A stretch of DNA of 64,000 nucleotides from Cyclina sinensis (GCA_012932295.1 JAAONU010000001.1:43435134-43499133); one strand, 5' to 3'; counted from the first letter of the stretch, positions 11,291-23,559 are shown. The notes: generated by a model from the sequence alone, not told the origin. Program-made: numbers and translations.

Positions 11291-12318
11291 TGTTGCCCAA
11301 ATACTTCTAAAATAATAAAAAAGTAAGAAATTCATCCACACTTTGGAATACTTTTTCAAAAGAAAATATATTAGACCAGTAATTGATATGTAGTTTTATG
11401 CATGTTATTTTTAAAAACTTAAGATGGAGCCGTTTTAGCCTTTATTATTACCGTGTATCACATTATATTAGGACTGCAATTTCTTTTGTTGTAAGCTAGT
11501 GCTTTTTATGTCTTTTAAATAAAACCAGATGTAATGAAACAAACTTTTTGAATTTATGGCCGTAGATTCTGTATCAAACAATTTCTTTGATGTTTTGCCG
11601 TAAAATATTCTGTATATTTCGAAACCGATTAAAGTGTAATTCCACTGAGATAAATACATTGACCCTAGCACTTTATTCTGCAAATATCGAAAGTATTTTG
11701 CACATTTCCTGCATAGAAACACCCAAAATATAGATGCGTATAAGTGTCAATGATTTTTTAACATTTTTTTGTCATTTTAAATTGATTGCATATAATAGAA
11801 ATGATGACAAAGGCTTAGAATGTTTTGATGCTACCATCATCGGAACACGAAATATCATCCACATATCCAACAGGATATCTGACTAGCTCTGACCTTTCCC
11901 ACTGTCCCAACACCATCCCCTCAAAAGGAAGAAATATTGAGAGAAAAATGAATACAATAGTGCCTCTTGTGTGTGTGTTTTAATTGATAATATTTAGAAA
12001 GTAACCTGCTGGCTGTAAGTGTATTTATTTCTCCAAGGACTAGTGCAGACTAATATGAGCCTGTTACCAACGTAATCTTATTATAGAGGTGTGCACTGCT
12101 CGGTATTCATTAAAGAACCCTGTAAATGACAAACTAGTTTTTCCAGTAAGAATGATGGGAAAGATGCTTAGGAATTTAAGCAGTGTGAGGAAAAATGATA
12201 ATACAGTTATGTTGTCAGAGTTAACCCCGTAATCAAGATTTATCTTCATTAGTGATTCAATTAGAAAGTAAATCTGGCACACTATAACCAAGTAAAACAA
12301 GAGCAATGTTACACATGG
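11291..12318. other. Intergenic, first part belongs to copy I
   Basis: On the minus strand 11330-11420 resembles the intron just before exon-like block 1 of copy B ('attactggt.taa', then a T-rich run and tag). Beyond about 11450 I see no alignable block and no gene. The short open frames have no recognisable features. Confidence 0.45.
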
Positions 12319-12753
12319 TTAATCCCCCCGCCGGGAAGAAGCTACCTGAAGGTTGTACTTTCAAACACTCAATGTAATACGGTTTGAAGAAAATTCCACA
12401 AAAAATAGGCAAGGTAGAGTTATTGTTCTTGCAAACTGCACTTCCTACCAATGTGCTATGTCAGTGTATTAAGTTTGAAGAAAATCGCTCAAGCACTTTT
12501 GGAGTTATGCTTCGGACAAAGTTTTTTTCAATTAAATCTGATAAAGGGGAATTATTCTAAAAGTAGGCATGGTAGAGTTATTATTCTTACACACTCCACC
12601 TCCTCCAAATGTGGTATTTCAGTATATGAAGTTTGAAAAAAATCACTCAAGTACGTTTGGAGTTATGCTCCGGACAAAACTGGAACGGACACACGCACGG
12701 ACGGACAGAGACCATTTCTAATATCCCCTCCGCCTTTGGCGGGGGGATTATAA
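12319..12753 (+). repeat. Two-core element with inverted ends
   Basis: Two tandem cores of about 156 bp each carry '[ag]taggca.ggtagagtta', 'tgt.tca.tgtat' and 'ggagttatgctccggacaaa'. They are followed by a CGGAC-rich linker and a hairpin 'tccgcctttggcggggg'. The outer ends 'taatccccccgcc' and 'ggcggggggatta' are perfect 13-bp inverted repeats. The architecture is like the pearl-type non-autonomous elements described in oysters. The family assignment is inference. Confidence 0.7.
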
Positions 12754-12810
12754 GTTCAAGAATTCAAGAATTAGATAAACATGTATATGCTGGGATTTTT
12801 AAAATGTAAA

Positions 12811-13383
12811 CAAGTAAATCTGATAAAGGGGAATAACTCTAAAAAATAGGCAAGGTAGAGTTATTGGACTTGCACACTGCACTACCTACCAATGTGCTAT
12901 GTCAGTGTATGAAATTTGAATAAAATCCTTTAAGTAGTTTTGGAGTTATGCTCCGGACAAAATTTATCAAGTAATTCTGATAAAGGGGAATAACTCTAAA
13001 AATAGGCAAGGTAGGGTTATTGTTCTTGCACACTGCACTACCTACCAATGTGCTCTGTCAGTGTATGAAGTTTGAATAAAATCCCTCTAGCAGTTTTGGA
13101 GTTATGCTCCGGACAAAATTTATCAAGTAAATCTGATAAAGCGGAATAACTCTAAAAAAAGGCAAGGTAGAGTTATTGCACCTTCACACTGCACTACCTA
13201 CCAATGTGCTCTGTCAGTGTATGAAGTTTGAATAAAATCCCTCAAGTAGTTTTGGAGTTATGCTCCGGACAAAATTGTTTCGGACGGACGGACGGACTGA
13301 CGCACAGACGCACGGACACACGGACGCACGGACGGACGAACGGCATTTCTAATATCCCCTTCGCCTTTTGCGGGGGGATAATA
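12811..13383 (+). repeat. Three-core relative of the 12.3-kb element
   Basis: Three tandem cores start at 12811, 12968 and 13124 (157 and 156 bp apart). Each begins 'caagtaa.tctgataaag' and ends 'ttatgctccggacaaaat'. A (GGAC/GCAC)n linker follows, then the same 3' hairpin 'cgccttttgcggggggata'. The 5' inverted end seen at 12319 is not present here, so this copy may be 5'-incomplete. Open frames through the GGAC run are chance. Confidence 0.75.
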
Positions 13384-13789
13384 AGAACCATAATGTGTGC
13401 CGAGGGTATCTCACACTCACAAAGCAAAACAAGATGTAAGACGGGTGTTATGTAAACAATTGCAAATTACTGTCCAGCTCTTATATCCTGAAACAATGTG
13501 TATAGTGAGTGAGGAAGACAAGGGTACATGTTTAAATTACATCTTTCGTTAATTTTGTCTTTTTGTCGTTTCTTTTGTTTCTTGGAGATGCTTGTTCAGA
13601 CAGTCAGTAGCAGTATGTACAGATGAGTTGCTAAAGCGGTATTTTCGTTAATAATCTAGTTATGAATAATATTCTGTTCTTGTTCTTTTTTTTCGTAATG
13701 GCTGAATTCCGGTCAAAACACCAAGTAGTCTACTGGTAACTGTAAAGTGAGAATGAAATCTATCTTATCAATCTAGCAGATATACGGAG
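13384..13789. other. Intergenic, nothing recognised
   Basis: No coding block or element end is visible. Confidence 0.5.
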
Positions 13790-14640
13790 AGTTTGGATAA
13801 TAATTCGTCCAAACCATTTCATAATGATTTGACCAATCCATTAAAAGTGCGTCATTGTACACATACCTAAGTTGCATTACTTCACTAAGTAACATTTCGT
13901 TACAACAAATATGCTGTCATTGAATACTATAATGTGTTTATATTCGACAAATTTTCTAATACCAGTCCTGACCTTTTATGACCGGCAGCAACAATTTGAT
14001 ACACATGGTGTCTTTTGATCTAATTTGAGCACAAAATAGTAAGTTAATCCTGTTGACATTACAAGTTTGGCTACCATCATGATGTATTGCCTCTAAAGGT
14101 ATGAAGCTACATTTATCCAGATTTATAAAGTTGATAGAAGCAAAACTATTATAGAATGCATGCTCAAGTCATCTTTAGAAAATAAGTAAAAAGACGCATT
14201 AGCTGTTTCATTTTCAGTAACACATACTGAACCGATATAATATATTAAGAACTGCAAGACGTATTATTTCGATTGCCCTATTTTAACCTTCTGATATAGC
14301 ATTATCCATAATAGGAAATATCTACTCTTAAGATCAACGGTTAGTAACATAAGTATAAGCAGTATTGTTCTCAGTGTGACATACAAGAACAAAAAGAAAA
14401 CAATGCACATTAATCCTGCACAACTGATTTTTAACTAAACAAACAACATCCATTTTTTCACTTTTCAGAGTGATTCCAGACTTACGACTTAACTAACCAT
14501 ATTTTGATGTTGTAGGAAAGTTTTATTTGAATATGAACCAACGCCGATACTTTTAATTGTGTACATTAAAAGGGGATAATCATGTGTTTTGTTTATTCCA
14601 TCTAGTGTTCCAAGTAAAACAAGAAAATTGTTGAATAAAT
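13790..14640 (+). repeat. Diverged segment paralogous to 42.89-43.6 kb
   Basis: It aligns colinearly with 42890-43420. Shared blocks include 'cattgtac.catacctaagtt', 'ccttttatga' and 'cttttcagagtgattccaga' (ctttcagagtaattccagac in the other copy). It shows that the duplicated family extends upstream of copies A and B. No conserved reading frame is seen. Confidence 0.65.
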
Positions 14641-15476
14641 ATCCCCCGCCTTAAATGCCCATTACTTTTGTGACATATGATTTAGAAAATATTCTTTTTA
14701 TTAATATAAACGCATGGTGTAGAAAATCAATTCCAAGCTTTATTGATGAATTTTGCATATGCGAATGGTTGTTTAGTTACTCTGCATTACTCTAAATCCT
14801 ACAGTTTGTTAGATTTAGACAACACATGGACAACACAAAATCATGCCAAATTTCATGAAATTCAATCCATTGGTTATGTGGTTATGAGACCAGATTGACA
14901 GTCAGAAATACGGACCGACATACGCACAGCGCAAAATTTATATTCCTATGTTGAAAAATTACGTTTTTAAGAATCTGATTGGAAAAAAAAATCTGTGTGA
15001 ACTTTTTTTACTGATGATACATAGTTGTTTTATTGAATGACATGATTAGGTTTTCCCAATAACAGTCTATACTTGTTATACACTGTAAAGTAAATCAATC
15101 AAAGGGTCATAACTCTGGTTTAACTAAAATGAACAAACTTTGAACAAACTACTGATTATACATATTTGTCTTGACTGTCATTATATTACATCCATTGGTT
15201 ACTGAGATATGGCTCTTAGCGGACATTCTGCCTGCATTTGTATAACAAGGAGCTTAAATTCAGCTATAAATTTGTACATTATGTCGACAATTGACAGGTA
15301 TCGTTCCCTAATGTTTATTCAAAACTCCAGCAAGTAGCAACTAAATCCATGCAAAACAGTATGGCTCCGGACTGGCAAAAAGTGACTGTCGGACTCACGG
15401 ACGAGTGGTCGGACTAACAGAAGGACAATGCCAAAGCTAAACTCTCGCCATTTGAGGGATAATATGTGTGAAATGT
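14641..15476 (+). repeat. Dispersed core repeats with GGAC-type tails
   Basis: Two repeat tails are visible: 'ggttatgtggttatgagacc...cagtcagaaatacggaccg' near 14870-14935, and 'ggttactgagatatggctct...ggacgagtggtcggac' near 15195-15420 ending 'ccatttgagggataat'. Cores share phrases such as 'aagggtcataactctgg'. They are typical of the same loose class of non-autonomous repeats. Family is unknown. Confidence 0.5.
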
Positions 15477-15589
15477 CATTGTGAACCATATTCCCTTGAA
15501 GTTACACCCTTCTAAGTCATATATTATCTGCCCAGTGTGCAAGATAAGCTAAAACTAATCTTCTTTCAATAAATCAAAGGGCAATAACC

Positions 15590-15730
15590 TTTTTTTTTTT
15601 TAAAAAAACAGATATTTTTTTTTTTTAAAAAATACAGACATTTTTATAAATTGTAAAAAAATATAAACATTTTTATATAAAAAGTACTGACATATTCATA
15701 AGAAATACAGACATTTTTTTGAAAAAAGAA
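15590..15730. repeat. Short A/T minisatellite (acagacatttttatataaa-type)
   Basis: A few imperfect units of about 20-28 bp, each with 'acagacattttt' and a run of A/T. The homologous tract in copy B (21460-22255) is several times longer. Confidence 0.75.
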
Positions 15731-15734
15731 TAAG

Positions 15735-16130
15735 CTAATATCGGCAAACAAAAAGGAAGATATAAATCTGGTGTTTTTTGGACGATGTAATGCTTGCAGA
15801 ACTTGCAGAGACATCTGTATGAAATTTATTCAAAAAATCATAACCGTTTCTAAGATGTGGTCTGGCCAGACAGCTGTTGTGACATTTAAGCAAACAAAAT
15901 GCCATAACTCTGATGTTCAAATGTCAATGTGAATATGATACTATAAGGACTGCAATTTCCTATGACATTAATCGTCTGAAGCAAATTTGTTTCAAATTCG
16001 AAACCCTTTCCGAGTTGTGACTCGGGACGGTTGGACACACTCTCACACACACTGACGGACTCGCAAAAAGACAGACGGACGAAAAATGCCAAAACTAAAT
16101 ATATCACGGCCTACTGCGTGGGATAATAAA
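15735..16130 (+). repeat. Dispersed repeat tail, shared with 22.26-22.63 kb
   Basis: It carries 'ttgcagagacatctgta', a C/A-rich 'acactctcacacacactgac' linker and a 'cctactgcgtgggataataa' end. The same sequence lies in copy B, so the insertion predates the tandem duplication. The minus-strand open frames are chance readings. Confidence 0.65.
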
Positions 16131-16865
16131 CGTGAGTATTGAGTAAAAATCTGATGTAACCAATCTTATATTCTGATGACATAACGTTTTCTATTTTTGA
16201 GCCACACCTCTTAAATGAACAGTTCACCACACCTAACACTGCTTAATACTTTATTTTTTTTTTTGTTACTTCATATTAAATCTTACTAAGAGTTTATCTA
16301 ATTGATAGAAAATGCAACAGAAGACACATCCTATGCACAACTTTCATTTTTATTATTGTATCGGTTAACAATAAGAAAACACCTGCTTCATGTAGTTGTA
16401 CTCGACATTACATACAATAAGCTATATGAAAATAATATGAACGGTGTACGAAATAATGAGCGCTACAAAAATAATTTCATCAATAAAAACAACACTTCAG
16501 ATGTCCTATTTCAGTTTCTGTGTTGGATTATTTCGCACAAATATGATAAAAAAATGACAATATTGGTTGCTATGAAGGTAGCGTTATTTAGGCGCTCTCA
16601 ACACCTCTTATCATACCAAAGAAGGTTAAGCTACGAAAAGAGAAAACGCATTATAGTTTATGGTGACGGATGATAAAAAAGTGAATTGTTACTGTATAAG
16701 TGTTGGTAAAGAAAGTACAAGGTCAGACTGATAATAGAATGGAATTTATTGTACTAGATTCTACGAGTAGTTTATTGTATTCTCCTACTTAATGGAATAA
16801 ACATAGGACCCTAATTTGAAATAACAAAATATGTGGATATAACAGTGTTGCAATACCACGTGACT

Positions 16866-17269
16866 GTGACATCACTAAAGGCATCAAAACCAAGACAAAA
16901 CTGTAAGCATTGGCTCCGCTTCAAAAATAGAAAATTGCCCGTAACTATTTCATTTCTTTATCGATTTTAATCGGACATGTGTCAGTCTATACGGAATATA
17001 GGGTCTCTATCAGCAGCTGAGCCGTTTTATCAAGCACTGCGTGAAACCTCGCATACAAACAAATTCCAACTTTTCACCTAGTGCTTAAAAACCGATCAGC
17101 AGCTGATAGAGATCTTATATTCAGTGGAAAGCTTATATTTTCTCCCTAGACTGACACATGTCCCATAGTAATCGATGAAGAAATGAAATACTTACGGGTA
17201 TTTTTTTTATTACAAGCGGAGCCAATGTTGACATTTTTGTCTTGGTTTTGATGCCTTTAGTGACGTCAC
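16866..17269. mobile_element. Inverted-repeat (MITE-like) element, 404 bp
   Basis: The two ends are long imperfect inverted repeats: 'gtgacatcactaaaggcatc' on the left, and the reverse of 'gatgcctttagtgacgtcac' on the right. Homology of the arms extends inward through 'ttggctccgctt', 'catttctt.atcgatt' and 'acatgt.tcag'. Copy B keeps only the right half (about 23312-23478). No transposase is encoded. No clear target duplication was found, because the right flank in A is a deletion junction. Confidence 0.75.
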
Positions 17270-17528
17270 TTTTTTCAGCAAAGCATCAAAGTAAATGTTT
17301 GCCACAAAATCAAAAAGCTTGTAATTTTCATTACTTCTGCTTTATTGAGAGAAGACTAAAATAGTACGTGTTTACAATAAGCAAAATGAGTGAAATTCAA
17401 TGCTTTTATGTAGTGAGACATGCTAAAGATTAAAACAGTTCAACTTAGGGTTTAAATATAACATGTGTAAAACTTCATTTTAATTACTGGTTTAAGAAAA
17501 CAATATTCACCTGAATCTTTATCCTTAG

Positions 17529-17600
17529 GTGAGGAGGAATTTCATTCTATTAGAAGCGTATGCCCATCATACATGAAGAATTTAAGAAAACACTGAACAG
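17529..17600 (+). pseudogene. Exon-like block 1, copy A (14-nt deletion)
   Basis: Acceptor 'ttag|GTGAGG' and donor 'ACAG|gtgagc' flank 72 nt that match the 86-nt block in copy B (26016-26101) without a substitution. The only difference is a 14-nt deletion that shifts the frame. Flanking sequence differs at several percent, so the block is better conserved than its surroundings. If it was an exon, this copy is broken. I do not recognise the protein. Confidence 0.45.
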
Positions 17601-17823
17601 GTGAGCAGTTTATCCATATATGAGCTTTGATGAAGTTTACGTTTATTTAACTTCGAAAAGCTTAGTAAAGCTCTCAGAATGTGAATGCTTAATGTGAAAC
17701 CCCTTGCATATACTAATTTTTCAAACTCCCTTACAGTTGACAGAAATGCGTAATAGGATCACCGATAGGTTTTTTCTTTTATAAATTCAAAAATTACAAA
17801 TATCAAATTTTACTTGTGTTTAG

Positions 17824-17881
17824 GCTATGTCTGATGTATCCAAATTGACTATCGTGTCCCTTGGTATGTTAACTGTCTCAG
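17824..17881 (+). pseudogene. Exon-like block 2, copy A
   Basis: These 58 nt lie between 'gtttag' and 'CAG|gtgtat'. They encode A-MSDVSKLTIVSLGMLTVS followed by a split codon. They differ from copy B at 2 of 58 positions. The block starts in phase 0, matching the phase-0 end of the intact block 1 in copy B. It is listed as a pseudogene because block 1 of the same copy is frameshifted. Confidence 0.45.
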
Positions 17882-18607
17882 GTGTATGTGTACAATGATA
17901 TTTATTTCCCTGTCTGGGTTAAAGTGTTGAAACTCTAGATGAGTTTTGTAGACGAATGTACAGATCATATGCTGAAAGGGGATTCACAATATTTTTTTAA
18001 AATCTGCAGATTTTTTAAGTTCATCCGTGAAAAAGCAAACACAAAGAAAAAGACTTTCATAGTACTCAAAAGAAAGAAATAAGGACTTTAAGGGCAGATT
18101 TTTTTTAAAATCTATTTCGATAACACAAAATTCGGAAGTTTATGTTTAGCAGGGCACAAATCTACTCCAAAAGGAAATTGGTTGGTAGCCAACAGAAAAG
18201 AAAAACAAAATCAATTTGCGTTCTTTTACCTTCAGACCTTGTATAACTTGACCATTGTATCTAACTGACTAAATAAAGTTACAGGCAAATGTTAACTTAC
18301 GATTCTGACGTTTTCCGAGTACTGAACTTATCTACGGCAAATTCGTTAAAATAATATTACACGTCAGAAAATTTACTAATCCAGATGGCCTCTATGCTGA
18401 GTTTGATCGCCACTCTATGACTATACAACGTCATCTATCTTTTCTACTAAAATTCACTGAACATTTTTTAAGTACGACGCTATATCGTTGTATATGAATC
18501 CTGACTTACTTGATCGTATTAAGTTGGTATTTTACAAGATATACATTTGTATTTTTCCCTTTTTATTATTCATTTACATCATAAGCAACAGTATCATCAG
18601 GACAGCT

Positions 18608-18685
18608 GCCGCGGCTAGCCGAGTTGGTAGAGCCTTGGATTCTAAACCCAGGGTTCTAGGTTCAAATCCCAACAAGATCGGCCAA
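18608..18685 (+). repeat. tRNA-like sequence (SINE head or pseudo-tRNA)
   Basis: A-box 'tagccgagttggtagagc' and B-box 'ggttcaaatccc' stand at tRNA spacing, with 'attctaa' in the anticodon-loop position (TCT-like). The acceptor stem does not pair. The same sequence is duplicated at 27104-27180 with several changes in the stems, so neither copy looks like a maintained tRNA gene. Confidence 0.6.
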
Positions 18686-19685
18686 ATTTCTCTGATAATT
18701 GAACTAGGATAATGCGTCTAAAGGTCATTAAGTCTCTCATGTTTAAGCTTTCAGTCGTTTGTTGGGAAATTAGTAAGTAAACTAGTTGGTAACCAAGGAA
18801 CACGTGTCAAGTATACTGACCGCCGAGATTTGACAAAAACTGGCAAGAATCTAATTATAACAAGCAAAAAGGTCGGCGGTAATGAACGTTATCATGCAAA
18901 GTAAATGTTAAAAACAGACCAGAAGAGCGGTCTTTGCCTAGACAGGTCAATAATATCAACGAATAATAAGTCCAGAATCAATTACTTACGCGAAAGCTGT
19001 ATAAGATTTGCAGAGAAGGTTTACCATAATTAGTTCTTTTGCCAAACTAGTTTGTCATTGTATTATAGCGTGCCTCTTCATTTTAACTGTCAAATAATCA
19101 GATATGATTTATCTTTATCCATTACTGACCACGATAATTTTTGAAATTCAAAGTAGTGAAACGTCAGTATTCACTGATCACCCTAACTAGACGGGAGCGC
19201 ATAACAATTATCTTCAGAGATTTATTATAGTATTACGTCTTCTAACCACAAAAATGTGCATAGATCACTTAGGGTATTCTTGCTAGATTTAACCTTGAAT
19301 ATATAATATGTCTTTTAAACACAAAGAGATTTTTTAAATACGTTTTTTATATATTTATTTTTCCTTTTCATATCAAGCCTTAGTTAAGCTATGAAATACA
19401 AATCAAGTACTGTCGTATGTGCATCCTGTCAACTTAATAATGAAATTTTCTGGTTGATTTTTGCTGGTGAAAACAATGATAAACCGATAGCAGGGCTCAT
19501 AAAAAATAGCAATAAAATGATTTTGTCAAGGATGTCCAGCATCAGAACGGTATAAATAAAACTCAACTACATACGCACGTTTTGTACCAGTCCTGTTTTT
19601 GTACCAGTCCTATTTTGAAAATATGATTTTCATTTCTGCGGCATTCTTCTTCTAAAACAGAATTAAAATATCATAAAAGTTCTTA

Positions 19686-20110
19686 ACTGATAAAATTAGT
19701 CTTGTCTACAAATGACATCTGACACAATTACGTTAACCCGCTTAAATGACATTATCAGCTTACAAATGGTCTCGAGAGGACAAATAATTTGGACTTCAGT
19801 TTTTGAAGTAAGTCAGTGACAGTTAGCACTTTGTTTTATTTGGAGAAGTGTAAGTTGGACGTCAATTAAGTGCCAAAGGTATTGTGAATGCTAACAATCT
19901 GTTTTACATAAGGTTTTCTCAGCGATTAACCAACCTTTTAAACTGCGAGTGGTTCATATTACTCATAACCTTACAATGTCATACTTTATCTGCCAACTTT
20001 AAATCAGGAAAGTTACAAGCAAAGTGACGATATCTACAGTTGATATTTCAGTAAATCACAAATATCTTTCATTTAGAGAGCGAGGCTGCCTTCTGATTGC
20101 ATTAATGTAT
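19686..20110 (+). repeat. Block conserved among copies A, B and inverted copy I
   Basis: It is present three times: here, at 28150-28560, and inverted at 3270-3700. It includes a 108-nt stretch (19700-19807) that is open in A and B and bounded by 'attag|T' and 'TTTGAA|gtaagt'. Copy I has a stop in it and 'gttagt' at the donor. It could be a third exon or a conserved non-coding block. Confidence 0.5.
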
Positions 20111-21150
20111 ATGTAAATAACTGTAGCATATTCCAATTTTAGAACGTGTTCAAAAGCCTTTGTTCTAAACCTATAATACAGTAGTATAAGTTATTACACA
20201 ATAAATTGGTCTACCTGCATTCTTAAATGAAGTATATACACATTAACACAATCACAAATGGAAGAAAATTTGAACGACACCTTAACGACACACTAACAGC
20301 CTCTTCAATACTTCTTAAACGCGATACATATAAACAGAACCATCTTTTCTTGTTTTGCTGTAAGGAAAATTTGAACGAAAATCAGACTGGACGCTTTTTA
20401 CGGCCTTTTACAGTCCATACGCCAGTGACCAGACAGGCAACTAACAGTGTGTCAAAATTATATTAGGTTTAAGCATCAAGGCAACTTTGTACTTCTTTAT
20501 TGTCTATAAGGCAATCCTATGGAATATACAATTTGTATTGATTCGGCAAACGAAAATTCCAGACACTCTTAATTCCTGTTCATTAGTGTAAAAGTGAAAA
20601 TGTTAACATTAACGATCAGTTTTGCATTAGAATATAACATCTAATACAGACATATCTTTCTCACTGCAAATGGACATCTATAACATTTATCCTAGACAGT
20701 TATAATTTGCCTGCAACTTACCAAAGTGATTTTTTAGGAAGCTGTATCGCGTCAAATAAAATTAAAACGGATACGAATTCATGGCAGTGATATCCACAGA
20801 AGGATCTGTCTGCTAATGCATGAAGTTTATTTTTGTAAGCTGTAATTTTCAATATAACAAATTCTACCATATTCTGATTCTACCTTTAACTCCGGTTCTA
20901 CAAAATTATTGATTTTTTCAGAAGATTTTTATCATATAAGCCATAAATGATCATCTAGTGGTTAATTTTACTCATGCTTTTCCATCTAAATGTGAAATAA
21001 AAAGACAATACAAAGAAGGCATGACAAATTTATGATTACTTACGTAAAAGAATACAAAATGTTATATTTAGTATAAATTCAAATTAATATTACTGTCATT
21101 ATATGTATTAACCCCAGATCCCACATCTCTTAAAAACACCTAGCTTAATT

Positions 21151-21840
21151 CTTTAACGCGCAGTACTTCTACAAACAAAACCATAATCCCTTGCAGTTAC
21201 ATCCTTGTAAGTCATATATTATCTGCTCAGTGTGCAAGATAAGCTAAAACATATCTTCTTTCAATAAATCCAAGGGCAATAACTTTTCAAAAAAAAAAAA
21301 GCAAACGTCAGAAGATTTTCACAAGGTCTAGACTATTAAGGTCTGTGCAAATATGGCAAAGGACAAGATTATGTCCGTTTTTGTCAAAATTCATCTTTGA
21401 ACTCAACATGGAGAGTTTGACCGAATTTATGCGTTTTCAAAATAAAGCTCTAAAATACAAAAACAATTTTATATAAAAATACAGACATTTCTATATAAAA
21501 AATACAGATATCTTTATATATAAACATGCAGCTTAATTCTTTAACGCACAGTACTTCTACAAACAAAACTATAATCCCTTGAAGTTACATCCTTGTAAGT
21601 CATATATTATCTGCTCAGTGTGCAAGATAAGCTTAAACATATCTTCTTTCAATAAATCCAAGGGCAATAACTTTTCAAAAAAAAAGAAAACGTCAGAAGA
21701 TTTTCACAAGGTCCAGACTATTAAGGTCTGTGCAAATATGGCAAAGGACAAGATTATGTCCGTTTTTGTCAAAATTCATCTTTGAACTCAACAGGGAGAG
21801 TTTGACCGAATTTATGCGTTTTCAAGATAAAGCTCTAAAA
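21151..21840 (+). repeat. Direct duplication of about 300 bp, offset about 390
   Basis: The sequence from 'cttaattctttaacgc.cagtac' through 'cttttcaa' and 'gtccgtttttgtcaaaattc' to 'gaatttatgcgttttcaa' occurs at 21151-21450 and again at 21533-21835 with few differences. Copy A has a single related block near 15480-15590. This is a local duplication inside copy B. Confidence 0.85.
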
Positions 21841-22255
21841 TACAAATATTTTTTTTTATAAAAATACGGACATTTTTATATAAAAAAATACAGATATCTT
21901 TATATATAAAAAAATGCAGACATTTTAATATAAAACAAAAATACAGAAATGTTATATATAAAACACAGACATTTTTATATAAAAACTACAGACAATTTTA
22001 TACAAAAAATACAGACACTTTTATATAAAACATACAGATATTTTTATTTAAAAAATACAGACATGTTTATAATTTGTTAAAAATTTAATAAATATAAAAA
22101 CATATATTTTTATAAAATTGTTTAGTAACTATTTCATTTCTTTATCGATTTGAATATATTTTATATCATATAAAATAAATATATTTTTTTATATAAAAAA
22201 TTACAGACAATTTTTTTTAAAAATACAGACATTTTTATTAAAAAAGAATAAGTAA
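21460..22255. repeat. A/T minisatellite, expanded in copy B
   Basis: Roughly 20-30 imperfect units of about 22-28 bp, built on 'acagacatttttatataaaa'. The corresponding tract in copy A is only about 140 bp. The sequence is nearly pure A/T apart from the 'cagac' core. Confidence 0.85.
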
Positions 22256-22259
22256 AATT

Positions 22260-22630
22260 TAGCAAACAAAAAGATTTAAATCTGGTATTTCTCGGACGAT
22301 GTAATGCTTGTAGAACTTGCAGAGACATCTGTAAGAAATGTATTCAAAAAATCCTATCCGTTTCCAAGATGTGGCTCTGGACAGACAGCTGTTGTGAAAT
22401 TTAAGCAAACAAAATGCCATAACCCTGATGTTCCAATTTCAAGGTGAATGATACTATCAGTGCCGCATTTACCTATGACATTAATCATCTGAAGCAAATT
22501 TGTTTCCAAATTCGGAACCCTTTCCGAGTTGTGACTTCCGGACGGTTGGACACACACACACATACACACTGACTGACAGAAAATGCCAAAAGTATATATC
22601 ACCGCCTACGGCGTGGGATAATACACGTGA
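22260..22630 (+). repeat. Dispersed repeat tail, copy B counterpart of 15.7-16.1 kb
   Basis: It has the same 'gcagagacatctgtaagaaa', a CACACA-rich linker and the 'cgcctacggcgtgggataat' end as in copy A. Confidence 0.65.
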
Positions 22631-23559
22631 GTATTGAGTAAAAATCTGATGTAACCATTCGTATAATCTGACGACATAATGTTTTCTGTTTTTGAGCCAC
22701 ACGTCTTAAATAAACAGTACACCACACCTAACACTGCTTAATTCTTTTTTTTCTTACTTTATATTAGATCTTACTAAGAATTTATTTTATTGATAGAAAA
22801 TTCAACAGAAGACATAAACACATCCTATGCAAACCTTTCATTTTTATTATTGTATCGGTTAACAAAAAGAAAACAACTGCTTCATGTAGCTGTACTCGAC
22901 ATTACATACAATAAGCTATATGAAAATAATATGAACGGTGTACGAAAGAATAAGTGCTACGAAAATTATTTCATCAATAAAAACAACACATCAGATATCC
23001 TTTTTCAGTTTCTGTGTTGGATTATTTCGCAGGAATATGATAAAAAATGACAATATTGGTTGCTCTGAAGGTAACGTTATTAAGGCGCTCTGTAAACCTC
23101 TAATCATACCAAAGAAGGTTAAGCTATGAAAGAAAAAAGCATAGGGGTTTATGGTGACAGATGCTAAAAAAGTGAACCGTTACTGTATAAGTTTTGGTAA
23201 AGAAAGTACAAGGTCATACGGATTTTAGAATGGAATTTATTGTACTAGATTCTACGAGTAGTTTATTGTATTCTCCTACTTAATGGAATAAACATAGGAC
23301 CCTAATTTGAAATCTTATATTCAGTGGAAAGCTTATATTTTTCTCCTTAGACTGACACATGTCCCATAGTAACCGATGAAGAAATGAAATACTTACGGGT
23401 AATTGTTTTATTTCAAGCGGAGCCAATGTTGACAGTTTTGTCTTGGTTTTGATGCCTTTAGTGACGTCACGATCACGTGGTATTGCCACACTGTATAAGT
23501 CATATCCAGATATAGCACTTGATATCATACAGTAAATTACCTCCAGAGGCAATGACAGT

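Larger units (their letters stand above)
15477..21065 (+). repeat. Tandem segmental duplication, copy A
   Basis: About 5.6 kb is colinear with copy B (21.17-29.54 kb) through many anchors: 16140/22628, 16302/22790, 17300/25768, 17529/26016, 18608/27104, 19700/28170 and 21050/29516. Sample windows differ at roughly 8 in 100 positions (5 of 60 at 18301-18360). Compared with B, copy A keeps the left arm of an inverted-repeat element but lacks about 2.28 kb that B carries after gtgacgtcac. Confidence 0.9.

Noticed and set aside
16302..16673. 123-codon frame in copy A with a counterpart at 22790-23050
   Set aside because: It starts at TTG, the copies differ at many amino-acid sites with no sign of constraint, the ends do not match, and copy C has stops in the matching region.
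20227..20466. 79-codon frame with a partial counterpart at 28813-29055
   Set aside because: The starts differ, the copies shift frame relative to each other, and there are no splice borders or domain. Probably shared only because the DNA is duplicated.
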